From: an uncultured Pseudomonas sp.
GTDB taxonomy: Bacteria > Pseudomonadota > Gammaproteobacteria > Pseudomonadales > Pseudomonadaceae
NCBI RefSeq assembly: GCF_946885885.1
Contig: NZ_CAMPHN010000006.1
Span: forward strand, 1 to 58,406
Direction: 5' to 3'
DNA: 58,406 nt
The position numbers and the translations under genes were made by a program. Shown piece after piece: positions 1 to 7,457 of this stretch. The notes under the pieces are model-generated. The model had not been told where the DNA came from and ran no database searches. It was given only the letters and a program-made list of their open reading frames with translations. Position 1 is the first letter of the stretch. Each line of letters begins with the position of its first letter.

Positions 1-57
1 GCCTGTTTTTGCCTTGTCTTGCCTGCCTCGCCTACGTTTTTCAACGGCCTGTTAAAG
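1..57. repeat. End of a palindromic intergenic repeat (partial copy)
   Basis: This stretch holds CCTGTTTTTGC, then TGCCTCGCC, then ACGTTTTTCAACGGCCTG. The same blocks in the same order form the right half of the complete element at 4451-4640, and a decayed version lies at 57231-57373. The window cuts the copy, so only one end is visible. It ends about 10 bases before the purK start and therefore separates purK from whatever lies upstream, which in pseudomonads is usually purE. Confidence 0.7.
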
Positions 58-67
58 AGGTAGAAGC

Positions 68-1153
68 ATGAAAATCGGTGTAATCGGTGGCGGTCAGCTC
101 GGTCGCATGTTGGCTTTGGCGGGCACGCCCCTGGGGATGAACTTCGCCTTCCTCGACCCGGCGCCGGACGCCTGCGCCCAGGCCCTCGGCGAGCATATCC
201 GCGCCGACTACGGCGATCAGGATCACCTGCGTCAGCTGGCCGATGAGGTCGATCTGGTGACCTTCGAGTTCGAGAGCGTGCCGGCCGAGACCGTGGCCTT
301 CCTCTCGCAGTTCGTACCGGTCTACCCCTGCGCCGAATCGCTGCGCATCGCCCGCGACCGTTGGTTCGAGAAGTCGATGTTCAAGGACCTCGGCATCCCC
401 ACCCCCGAGTTCGCCGATATCCAGTCGCAAGCCGACCTCGACGCCGCCGTCGCGTCCATCGGCCTGCCGGCGGTGATGAAGACCCGCACCCTGGGTTACG
501 ACGGCAAGGGTCAGAAGGTGTTGCGTGCGCCTGCAGACGTGACCGGCGCCTTCGCCGAGCTGGGCAGCGTGCCCTGCATCCTCGAAGGTTTCGTGCCCTT
601 TACCGGTGAAGTTTCACTGGTCGCCGTGCGCGGCCGCGATGGCGAGACGCGCTTCTACCCGCTGGTGCACAACCGCCACGACAGCGGCATCCTCGCCTTG
701 TCCATCGCCAGCAGCGAGCATCCGTTGCAGACGCTGGCCGAGGACTACGTCGGTCGCGTGCTGCAAAAGCTCGATTATGTCGGCGTGCTGGCGTTCGAGT
801 TCTTCGAAGTCGATGGCGGCCTCAAGGCCAACGAGATCGCCCCGCGCGTGCACAACTCCGGGCACTGGACCATCGAAGGCGCCGAGTGCAGCCAGTTCGA
901 GAACCACCTGCGCGCCGTCGCCGGTCTGCCGTTGGGTTCGACCGCCAAGGTCGGCGAGAGCGCGATGCTCAATTTCATCGGCGAAGTACCGCCGGTGGAT
1001 CAGGTGATAGCCATCGACGATTGCCACCTGCACCACTACGGCAAGGCCTTCAAGGTCGGCCGCAAGGTCGGTCACGCCACCCTGCGCTGCGCCGATCGCG
1101 CCACCCTGGACCGGCAGATCGCCGCGGTCGAAGCGCTGATCGCCAAGAGCTGA
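68..1153 (+). CDS. purK: N5-carboxyaminoimidazole ribonucleotide synthase PurK
   Basis: PurK makes N5-carboxyaminoimidazole ribonucleotide from AIR, bicarbonate and ATP, the step before the PurE mutase in purine synthesis. The 361-aa length is typical of the family. The N-terminus MKIGVIGGGQLGRML is the characteristic pre-ATP-grasp opening. Further on come the ATP-grasp segments KTRTLGYDGKGQ (around residue 138) and FEFFEVDGGLKANEIAPRVHNSGHWT (around residues 245-270). The ATG at 68 is preceded by AAAGAGG. The upstream 60 bases are a repeat element, so a purE partner cannot be seen. Cytoplasmic. Confidence 0.95.
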   Translation: MKIGVIGGGQLGRMLALAGTPLGMNFAFLDPAPDACAQALGEHIRADYGDQDHLRQLADEVDLVTFEFESVPAETVAFLSQFVPVYPCAESLRIARDRWFEKSMFKDLGIPTPEFADIQSQADLDAAVASIGLPAVMKTRTLGYDGKGQKVLRAPADVTGAFAELGSVPCILEGFVPFTGEVSLVAVRGRDGETRFYPLVHNRHDSGILALSIASSEHPLQTLAEDYVGRVLQKLDYVGVLAFEFFEVDGGLKANEIAPRVHNSGHWTIEGAECSQFENHLRAVAGLPLGSTAKVGESAMLNFIGEVPPVDQVIAIDDCHLHHYGKAFKVGRKVGHATLRCADRATLDRQIAAVEALIAKS

Positions 1154-1214
1154 GCACCCGCGGGCCAATTCATGACTAAGCTTTTGCGCATGGGCCATAC
1201 ACAAGAGCCGAGTC

Positions 1215-1976
1215 ATGAAGTACCTGCTATTGCTGTGTCTGTTATTGCTGGCGCCTGCTAGCCACGCCGAACTGCTGTTGCGCGCCGATTACCGCGAGCG
1301 ACCGCCGGAAATGCAGGCGCTCGATAACGAGCCCAATGGCCCCCTGATCACCATCCTCAACACTGCCGCGCAGCGCGTCGGCGCACGTATCGAATGGCGT
1401 TACGCGCCTTTCGTGCGCAGTCTCGAAGACCTCAAATCAGGGCGTATCGATCTGGTGCCGCGGGTGCTCTTCACCGATGAGCGCAAGGCCTTTGTGCACT
1501 TCCTACCGGCCATCGGCATCCAGCGCAAAAGCATCCGCTTTATCGTCAAACCCGGCCGCGAAGCCAGCCTGCGCAGCTACGCCGACTTGCGCGAAGGCGT
1601 GATCGGCGCCAAGCGCGGCACCGCCTACTTCGACCCCTTCGACGGCGACGGCCTGATCAGCAAGGTGCTGGCGACCGACGATCATGTGTTGGCCGGGATG
1701 TTTCGCGCCGGACGCCTGGACGCGCTGGCGGTGCTCGACCGCGAGGCCATCGAGGCGCAATTCCACAAGATCGGTTTCAGCGACTACCACTATGCCGACT
1801 ACCAGTACGATCAATCCATCGGCAATTATTACGGCGCCTCGTTACGCCTCTATCGGGGGCAGAAACAGGCGATCTACGATCGCTTGGCGCATGAGTTGCG
1901 GCGCATGCGCGAGAGCGGCGAGATAGTCGCGATCTACCGCCGCTATGGCGTCGCACCGCCATCCACCGAGGAGTAG
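1215..1976 (+). CDS. Periplasmic family-3 solute-binding-like protein
   Basis: The protein is 253 aa and starts with a clear signal peptide (MKYLLLLCLLLLAPASHA). The mature part resembles the bacterial extracellular solute-binding protein family 3, with two lobes. Visible segments are LITILNTAAQRVGARIEWRY, SLEDLKSGRIDLVPRV and a late YRRYGV end. No permease or ATPase gene lies beside it, so it is an orphan binding-like protein of the type common in pseudomonads, and its ligand cannot be read from the sequence. The ATG at 1215 follows AAGAG with suitable spacing and lies 61 bases after purK. It might be cotranscribed with purK. Confidence 0.75.
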   Translation: MKYLLLLCLLLLAPASHAELLLRADYRERPPEMQALDNEPNGPLITILNTAAQRVGARIEWRYAPFVRSLEDLKSGRIDLVPRVLFTDERKAFVHFLPAIGIQRKSIRFIVKPGREASLRSYADLREGVIGAKRGTAYFDPFDGDGLISKVLATDDHVLAGMFRAGRLDALAVLDREAIEAQFHKIGFSDYHYADYQYDQSIGNYYGASLRLYRGQKQAIYDRLAHELRRMRESGEIVAIYRRYGVAPPSTEE

Positions 1977-2077
1977 CGGCGCCGCGCTCAGTCCCAGCCT
2001 CCGGCACGAGAGACGAACGGAGACGCCACCTGGCGGTCTCAGAAGGTTCACTCTTATCGACCGCCAGGAGATTCGTC

Positions 2078-2326
2078 ATGGGCATTATCGGCACCATCTT
2101 TATCGGGCTGATCGTCGGCTTGATCGCACGCTTTCTTAAACCGGGCAACGACAGCATGGGCTGGATCATGACCATCCTGCTCGGCATCGGTGGCGCCATC
2201 GCTGCAACCTACGGCGGCCAGGCGCTGGGCATCTACGAAGCCGGCGAGGCGGCCGGTTTTATCGGCGCGGTGATCGGTGCGATTATCTTGCTGGTAATCT
2301 ACGGCATGATCGCCAAGAAGGACTGA
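2078..2326 (+). CDS. GlsB/YeaQ/YmgE-family small membrane protein
   Basis: This 82-aa protein is almost entirely hydrophobic. Three predicted membrane segments lie around residues 2-18, 27-47 and 56-78. The opening MGIIGTIFIGLIVGLIARFL, then GWIMTILLGIGGAIAATYGG and the GFIGAVIGAIILL end, are typical of the transglycosylase-associated (YeaQ) family. These proteins are often stress-induced, and their biochemical role is poorly defined. AGGAG lies 7-8 bases before the ATG. It sits in the inner membrane. Confidence 0.88.
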   Translation: MGIIGTIFIGLIVGLIARFLKPGNDSMGWIMTILLGIGGAIAATYGGQALGIYEAGEAAGFIGAVIGAIILLVIYGMIAKKD

Positions 2327-2385
2327 CAGGTCGCCCAGCCGATAGCCGTCAGCCCGTTACCTCCTCCTACCGAACGAGTGTGCCG

Positions 2386-2919
2386 ATGCGCTACTGGTTG
2401 TTGCCCCTGCTGCTACTCTGCGGCCTCGCCCGCGCCGAACTCCCCGAAACCGACTGGTTGCAGCTGATGCCGGAAGAGGATCGTCAGGCCCTGGAAAACA
2501 TGCCGGAAATCAGCCACGACACCCCGGAGCAGAGCAGCGACTTCTACAACCCCGGCGGCCTGAAGCAGCAAGCCAAGGACCTGCCGGCGGTGATGTATTC
2601 GGCGAAAACCGTGGCCGCATTCGACGGCAAGCAAGTCCGCCTCGGCGGTTACCCCGTGCCCTTGGAAACCGACGCCGAAGGCCGCAGCACGCTGTTCTTC
2701 CTGGTCCCTTATCCCGGCGCTTGCATCCACGTGCCGCCACCGCCGCCGAACCAGTTGGTGTTGGTGCGCTACCCCAAAGGCATCGAGTTGGAAGACATCT
2801 ACGCTCCGCTCTGGGTCAGTGGCACCCTCAAGGTCGAGCCAATCAGCAACGAGCTGGCGGATGCGGCCTATGCGCTGGATGCGAGGCAGGTGCGGATGGT
2901 CGCGGAAGAGGATCTATAA
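2386..2919 (+). CDS. DUF3299-family exported protein
   Basis: From the ATG at 2386 the protein is 177 aa, with signal peptide MRYWLLPLLLLCGLARA. A GTG two codons upstream (2380) is an alternative start. The mature part has the DUF3299 pattern, a beta-rich domain with VRLGGYPVPLE, then FFLVPYPGACIHVPPPPPNQ and a final LWVSGTLKVE. The family is periplasmic. Some members sit near metal or ABC transport genes, but no function is established from this context. The Cys-containing PGACIHVPPPP loop is the most conserved part I can see. Confidence 0.78.
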   Translation: MRYWLLPLLLLCGLARAELPETDWLQLMPEEDRQALENMPEISHDTPEQSSDFYNPGGLKQQAKDLPAVMYSAKTVAAFDGKQVRLGGYPVPLETDAEGRSTLFFLVPYPGACIHVPPPPPNQLVLVRYPKGIELEDIYAPLWVSGTLKVEPISNELADAAYALDARQVRMVAEEDL

Positions 2920-3068
2920 CCGGCCATCGTCAACGTAGTTTCCAGCTTGGTCATGCTCGAGTAGGACCGGCGAGGCTCAGCAACGCAGCGATGATCAACA
3001 AGATCAATCAAGTGGCAGTTACTTGGGGCACCCGACTCAGCGTTATTGGTCTTTTTCGAGTATCCCAA

Positions 3069-3515
3069 CTACCTCCGTTTTCTGTTGTGTGTGCGCCACG
3101 CCGCGCGCTGACCACGTACTTCCACCATGGCCGTCAGCATGGTGCGGTAGCGTTTGCTGTTGAGCGTCAGCAGGGTACTCAACGACAGCAGCAGGCCGAT
3201 GAAATACAGCAGGTCGGGTGCGCGCCTGCCCCAATGCGCGATGATCACCAGTATGCAGGCGGCCATGGCTGCCACGATCAGCCACACAGCCCAGGGGCGG
3301 CCGCGAATCACCAAAAGATTGGCTGCACACAGGTAGAGCGATATTCCCGTGCTGCCCAGCATCATGTGGATGCCATAGTCTTCCAGGCTAGGCGGATAGA
3401 CCTCGAGCAGAAGTATTTGGCTGATTGCCAGAGAGAACAGCGCCAGGAAGAAAGCACAGATGAATACCGGGAAATGTCGACGCAATATCGTGAGGAAATC
3501 GAGTCCCTGGTTCAC
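3069..3515 (-). CDS. Multi-spanning membrane protein, candidate immunity protein
   Basis: This 148-aa protein has four predicted membrane helices (about residues 12-34, 46-66, 74-95 and 102-118) and a basic C-terminal tail. No family was recognised. Its ATG (3513-3515) overlaps the stop codon of the upstream gene on the same strand (3512-3514), so the two are translationally coupled. The upstream product has long glycine-rich hydrophobic segments. A membrane-active toxin followed by an integral membrane partner is the usual arrangement for pore-forming effectors and their immunity proteins. That role is inferred from organisation only. A housekeeping membrane protein cannot be excluded. Confidence 0.6.
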   Translation of the reverse strand: MNQGLDFLTILRRHFPVFICAFFLALFSLAISQILLLEVYPPSLEDYGIHMMLGSTGISLYLCAANLLVIRGRPWAVWLIVAAMAACILVIIAHWGRRAPDLLYFIGLLLSLSTLLTLNSKRYRTMLTAMVEVRGQRAAWRTHNRKRR

Positions 3516-4417
3516 TCCGCTAGCTCCTCGTAAAGGCCGATGGCATAGGTCTGCACCATGCTGCTACCGAGCAAGCTGATCCCGGCACCCAGCGCATCTC
3601 TGATATTGATCGCCAATGTCGACGAAATTTCACTGGTGCTGAAGCGTTTTGGAAGCTCGCCGCTACTCTGCAGGGCTTTGCGAAGCGCCGGCGTGAGTGC
3701 CGGGTTGCGGTTTTCCAGGATCTCGCTGGTCAACCGACGCCGTTCCTGGCGGCTCAGGCCATTCAGGCTTTGGTACCAGCTGCGCCCGGTCATGGCCTTG
3801 CGCATGTTCATCACACGTAAAATCGTTGCTCCGGCCCCGGCTACGCCACCCAGAGAAATGACATCCAGTGCTCTGGATACGTTCTGATACCACTGCTCGT
3901 TGTCCAGTCTATCGAGTGCTTCCGGGTTGTTCACTTCGGTATAGACTCGCGCAGCACCGGCCATGCATTGCACGGAGCTCGCCGATGCGGCCGCTACACC
4001 CAGTGTCGTAATCACCAGACTCGCCCCACCCGTGAAGGGCACGATGGCCGTACCGCCGATAATCGCGATCCAACCCAGCACCGCGCCGGCGCAAGCCAGG
4101 CTGGTGTTGACGCTCTCGGCCACCAGCCGCGACTCGCGCGGGTTGGACTGCACCTGCTGGGCGAACTGCTGCGGCGAGACATTGCGCTGGGCTTCACGAA
4201 TGATGATGCGCTTGGGCCTGATGCTGCAGATCGGGGTGAACTCGCGTAGGGTCACCACGTTGAAATTGGCGTCGATGTACACCACCCCTGCACCGGAGAT
4301 GGCGGGGTCGGCATCGATGGCTGTGTAGAGTTTGCGCAGGTCGATCATGGCTTCGATGCGTTGCCGCGCCATGATCTGTGAAGGGGTGTTTCTCAACCCG
4401 ATCAGGTAGTCGGACAT
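3512..4417 (-). CDS. Putative membrane-active toxin/effector of unknown family
   Basis: The protein is 301 aa from the ATG at 4417, which has a strong AGGAGGGC site. A longer in-frame start at 4531 lies inside the palindromic repeat and was not chosen. Residues 1-100 are soluble (RKLYTAIDADPAISGAGVVY). Residues 106-123 and 127-150 are glycine/alanine-rich hydrophobic segments (GAVLGWIAIIGGTAIVPF and following), and weaker ones lie at 184-201 and 276-294. No signal peptide is present. Hydrophobic segments inside an otherwise cytosolic-type protein, coupled to a four-helix membrane protein and lying beside a T6SS locus, suggest a pore-forming or membrane-targeting effector. No PAAR, RHS or MIX motif was seen, so the delivery route is unknown. 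Confidence 0.55.
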   Translation of the reverse strand: MSDYLIGLRNTPSQIMARQRIEAMIDLRKLYTAIDADPAISGAGVVYIDANFNVVTLREFTPICSIRPKRIIIREAQRNVSPQQFAQQVQSNPRESRLVAESVNTSLACAGAVLGWIAIIGGTAIVPFTGGASLVITTLGVAAASASSVQCMAGAARVYTEVNNPEALDRLDNEQWYQNVSRALDVISLGGVAGAGATILRVMNMRKAMTGRSWYQSLNGLSRQERRRLTSEILENRNPALTPALRKALQSSGELPKRFSTSEISSTLAINIRDALGAGISLLGSSMVQTYAIGLYEELAE

Positions 4418-4450
4418 TTGCCCTCCTTGGTAGAAATTCCGATAGCCGCT

Positions 4451-4640
4451 AGCAGGTTGTTGAAAAACTACCTGCGTTGCCATCGCTGCGTTAAAAACAG
4501 GCTCGGATGCGAGCCCAGTCAAAATGCTCATTTACAGCTCGTAAACTCGCGTGCGAGCCCAGTCCGTTTTTCGCCTGTTTTTGCGGGGCCGCCATCGGTA
4601 TTGCGCTGGCTGCCTCGCCAACGTTTTTCAACGGCCTGCT
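4451..4640. repeat. Complete 190-bp palindromic (MITE-like) element
   Basis: The left end reads AGCAGGTTGTTGAAAAAC, and the right end, read in complement, reads AGCAGGCCGTTGAAAAAC, so the element has terminal inverted repeats of about 18 bases with two mismatches. Internally AAAAACAGGC on the left mirrors GCCTGTTTTTGC on the right. The block TGCGAGCCCAGTC occurs twice (near 4507 and 4551). It contains no convincing gene. Related sequence occurs at 1-57 and 57231-57373. The element lies directly upstream of the candidate toxin gene and downstream of tagQ. Confidence 0.8.
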
Positions 4641-4665
4641 GGTCCGCCCGGAAAGGGCGGACCAG
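4639..4665 (-). terminator. Strong hairpin closing the tagQ-side T6SS operon
   Basis: CTGGTCCGCCC and GGGCGGACCAG form a perfect 11-bp stem around a 5-base loop. It lies about 35 bases beyond the tagQ stop codon on the minus strand, the expected place for an operon terminator. No clear U-run follows the hairpin on that strand, so it could also be an RNA-stabilising stem. Confidence 0.55.
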
Positions 4666-4699
4666 CGGAGCGTTCGGTCAGTCAATCATCCAGAAGGAC

Positions 4700-5599
4700 T
4701 CAGACGTTCGGGCAGGGAATCGGTGCCCAGTCGCCCATATCCGGGTTGCTGCACATGCTGTTGACCTGGTTGCTACCCGCTACAGCCACCTGTTGGCTTT
4801 TGGTTTGCTTGGCTTCGGCTTGTTGCAGAACGCGCTCGGTACTGACCGCTTCGGTGGGCACCTTGGACTGCTTGGCCGGCTTATTGGCAGGGGCCTTGGC
4901 GACCGTGGTCACTTCGGCGCGCTCGACGCCGACGTTCTTCAGGTCAGCCTCGTAAGCCTGGGTGTAGTTGCTCAGGTTCTCACCAGCCTTACCGTTGACG
5001 GCGGTGATCAGGTTGTTGGACTCGTTCAGCCCGGCAATGATTTCGGCCAGGCGCTTGCGCCCTTCTGCATCGTTGATCGCACCGGACTTACGCTGCTCCA
5101 GCAGGCTGGTGAACTCCTTCTGGTAGCAGCTCTGCGAGGCTTCGGCGTAGGCGATGCTGCGGTCGAAGGTGCTGGCACTGGCATTGATGTCGGTGGAATA
5201 GGAGCCGATGCGCTGACGGTCGTCGCTGATCTGCTGTTGCTTGGACGTGTAGTAGGCCGCTGCGCCGCCGACCAGGGCACCACCGGCGGCGCCGATGGCA
5301 GCATTGCGCTTGCGATCTTCCTTGTCGGCGGTCAACGCGCCGGTCAGGGCGCCGCCGACCGCACCGAGCACGGCGCCGGTAGCGATGGAGCGCGTCATGT
5401 TGGAGTCGGTATCACGCAGGTGCTGAACGGGTTGGTAGCAACTTGGGTAATAGGTGACCTCGGTGGTTTTACCGACACGGTTGACCGCGGAGGTGGAGCA
5501 GCCGCTGATCAGTACTGTCATCGAGGTAAAACCGATAGCGGCGAGTGTCAGAACGCGGCTACGAGGTTGCGAGGTGAGGTGCGGTTTGGATGGACGCAT
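4700..5599 (-). CDS. tagQ: TagQ-like T6SS outer-membrane lipoprotein
   Basis: This 299-aa protein has an N-terminal signal with lipobox LISGC around residues 30-34. A glycine-zipper-like stretch follows at about 75-115 (ATGAVLGAVGGALTGAL, IGAAGGALVGGAAAYY), then a helical C-terminal half. In P. aeruginosa HSI-I, TagQ is the outer-membrane lipoprotein of the TagQRST sensor. TagQRST activates the kinase PpkA after membrane disturbance. The gene order tagQ-tagR-tagS-tagT-ppkA here matches that locus. It is the last gene of the minus-strand T6SS operon, 55 bases after tagR. Confidence 0.85.
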   Translation of the reverse strand: MRPSKPHLTSQPRSRVLTLAAIGFTSMTVLISGCSTSAVNRVGKTTEVTYYPSCYQPVQHLRDTDSNMTRSIATGAVLGAVGGALTGALTADKEDRKRNAAIGAAGGALVGGAAAYYTSKQQQISDDRQRIGSYSTDINASASTFDRSIAYAEASQSCYQKEFTSLLEQRKSGAINDAEGRKRLAEIIAGLNESNNLITAVNGKAGENLSNYTQAYEADLKNVGVERAEVTTVAKAPANKPAKQSKVPTEAVSTERVLQQAEAKQTKSQQVAVAGSNQVNSMCSNPDMGDWAPIPCPNV

Positions 5600-5654
5600 A
5601 GCTAGGCTTTCTCTGCTGGTGGTGGATTGATGTTTGTGGAACGGCTGATCACGC

Positions 5655-7457
5655 TCACGGCTGCGGCACCGTTTGCGTTTCCAGCAACTGCTTGAGAATC
5701 TCGGCCGAATCGGCCCGCTGTTGGGCGCGGTACAGGGCCACGTGATTGACGAACATCGTGGCGCGGTTGACCAGGCTGTTACCGATCACGGGTTTGCGCG
5801 CGAGCTCTTCCTTGATGCGCTGGAACTGCGCCTGGATCACCGCGTTGGTGTAACGGGTACCGCTGGCCATGTTGTCGATATAGATCGCCACAGCGCCGTT
5901 GAGCGCCTTGGTGCCATTCTCGATGGCGCCAGCGAAGATCTGCGCCGAGGCGGCATCATTGTTCTGCTGCGCCTGGCGTTGGCTCTGGCGCAGGTTGGTC
6001 AGGCGGATGTTGTAGTTGTTGATGGTTTCAGCAACCAGGGCGGCAGACTGGATCAGGTTGCCAGCGGCCTCTTCGCGCTGGCGGGCGATCAGCGAGACAT
6101 TGCGCTTGAGCTCTTCGTTGACCAGCCCGAGTTCGGCTTGCAGGCGTGGGTCGGTGGCGCTGGCGATGATGCTGTCCAGGCGTTGGGTCGGGTCCTCGGC
6201 ATCGCCGATATCATCGGTCAGCCCAGCCAGGCGTCCCTGTTTCTGCCATTGAGCGAACAGCTCTTCGTAGCGCGAGCGCGGAGCGGACAGGGCGCCGATG
6301 GCCACACGAAAGCCGGTGGTTTCGTTACGTTGCTCGCTACCATCGGCACCGAACAGCGGGTACTCGCGGCGCATGCCGGTGAACAGCGTGCCCTCGCCTT
6401 CCAGGTAGTTGCCGCCCTTGACCACGAAGCCGCCATAAGTGCCCTGGCGGCGCCCGGCACTGACCAGTTGGAAGGACTCCTGCACCATCTCGGCGGCGTT
6501 ACCGATCACGTCGAACAGCCCCAACGGGTTGGCCTGCTTGGTGCCGATCGGCATCAGTCGGGGTGCCTGACCGGTACCGCCTGCCACCTGGTTGAACACG
6601 GCCCAGTTAGCCAACGGGCCATCATCGTCACTGCCCTCGATCGGACGCGGGAACAGCCGCGCCTCAAGCTCCTGACGACTGACTTGCGAGCCGCCCCGGG
6701 CGGCGAACTCCCATTCCACTTCGGTGGGCAGACGGACGAAGGCCGCGCCGCCTTCCTCCGCCTTGCTGCCTCTGCCGCTCACGGGTAACAGGTCTCGGTG
6801 ATTGGTCAGCAGCCAGGCGCTGTAGACCGCAGCAAAACGTTCGGCCTCGAAACGCGACAGTTTGACCTGCGGCAGCCGCCCTGCCGCGCTGGTGAGGGGT
6901 ACACATTCAGGTGCCGGCTCGCCACTGGCCAGTGCCTGAGCCTGGGCCATGACCTGAGCGTACTGACGGGCAGTCACCTCGTACTTGCCGATGAAATACA
7001 TCATCGGTTTCAGCGGGCTGTCCGCGTCGATCCTGGGCAAGTGTTCGGTGATCTGTTTCTGCCACTGCGGCGCCAGGTCCTGCAGGCTGAACTGGCCGTT
7101 GATGAAGTCGCGGCGATAACCGGATATGAAGGATTGCTTGTAGCCGGCCTCACCTTCGCTGAACGGATAGCCCAGGCTGACTTCACGGTCGTCCAGGCTG
7201 CCCTGGGTGAGCACATAGACGTGACGGAAGACCATCTCGCCGCCACAGGGCAGTGGCAGGATGACGTCGCCTGGTAAAGGTTTGGGGTTATCCAGTCTGG
7301 CCAATTGCTCCGCATCGAGTTCGCGTGGCGCCTCGGCCTCTGACTGCGCAGGTGTGGCGGCTTTGCTCGCCGCTGGCGGCTCATCGGCTGGCGAGCAGGC
7401 CGCCAGCGCAAGTGTGGCGAGTATCAGGGCAGAGGGAGCGAAACGACTGTCAGACAT
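5655..7457 (-). CDS. tagR: TagR-like formylglycine-generating-enzyme-fold activator of PpkA
   Basis: From the ATG at 7457 (AAGGA upstream) the protein is 600 aa. It begins with an exported, lipobox-like sequence (LATLALAACS). The FGE-sulfatase/SUMF1 fold is recognisable from MMYFIGKYEVTARQYAQVM, RLPTEVEWEFAARGG, NPLGLFDVIGNAAEMVQESF, GGFVVKGGNYL and GFRVAIG. In P. aeruginosa TagR acts in the periplasm and is needed for PpkA activation. No catalytic role is implied here. About 210 residues after the FGE fold are helical and rich in Gln, Asn and Ala. The start overlaps the end of tagS by 8 bases. Confidence 0.87.
   Translation of the reverse strand: MSDSRFAPSALILATLALAACSPADEPPAASKAATPAQSEAEAPRELDAEQLARLDNPKPLPGDVILPLPCGGEMVFRHVYVLTQGSLDDREVSLGYPFSEGEAGYKQSFISGYRRDFINGQFSLQDLAPQWQKQITEHLPRIDADSPLKPMMYFIGKYEVTARQYAQVMAQAQALASGEPAPECVPLTSAAGRLPQVKLSRFEAERFAAVYSAWLLTNHRDLLPVSGRGSKAEEGGAAFVRLPTEVEWEFAARGGSQVSRQELEARLFPRPIEGSDDDGPLANWAVFNQVAGGTGQAPRLMPIGTKQANPLGLFDVIGNAAEMVQESFQLVSAGRRQGTYGGFVVKGGNYLEGEGTLFTGMRREYPLFGADGSEQRNETTGFRVAIGALSAPRSRYEELFAQWQKQGRLAGLTDDIGDAEDPTQRLDSIIASATDPRLQAELGLVNEELKRNVSLIARQREEAAGNLIQSAALVAETINNYNIRLTNLRQSQRQAQQNNDAASAQIFAGAIENGTKALNGAVAIYIDNMASGTRYTNAVIQAQFQRIKEELARKPVIGNSLVNRATMFVNHVALYRAQQRADSAEILKQLLETQTVPQP

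Noticed and set aside
4418..4531. N-terminal extension of the candidate toxin from an ATG at 4531
   Set aside because: The added 38 residues fall in the palindromic element, while the ATG at 4417 has an excellent AGGAGGGC site.
4418..5605. Plus-strand ORF of 395 codons across the repeat and tagQ
   Set aside because: It is the antisense shadow of the TagQ lipoprotein, whose lipobox, glycine-zipper stretch and operon position are convincing.
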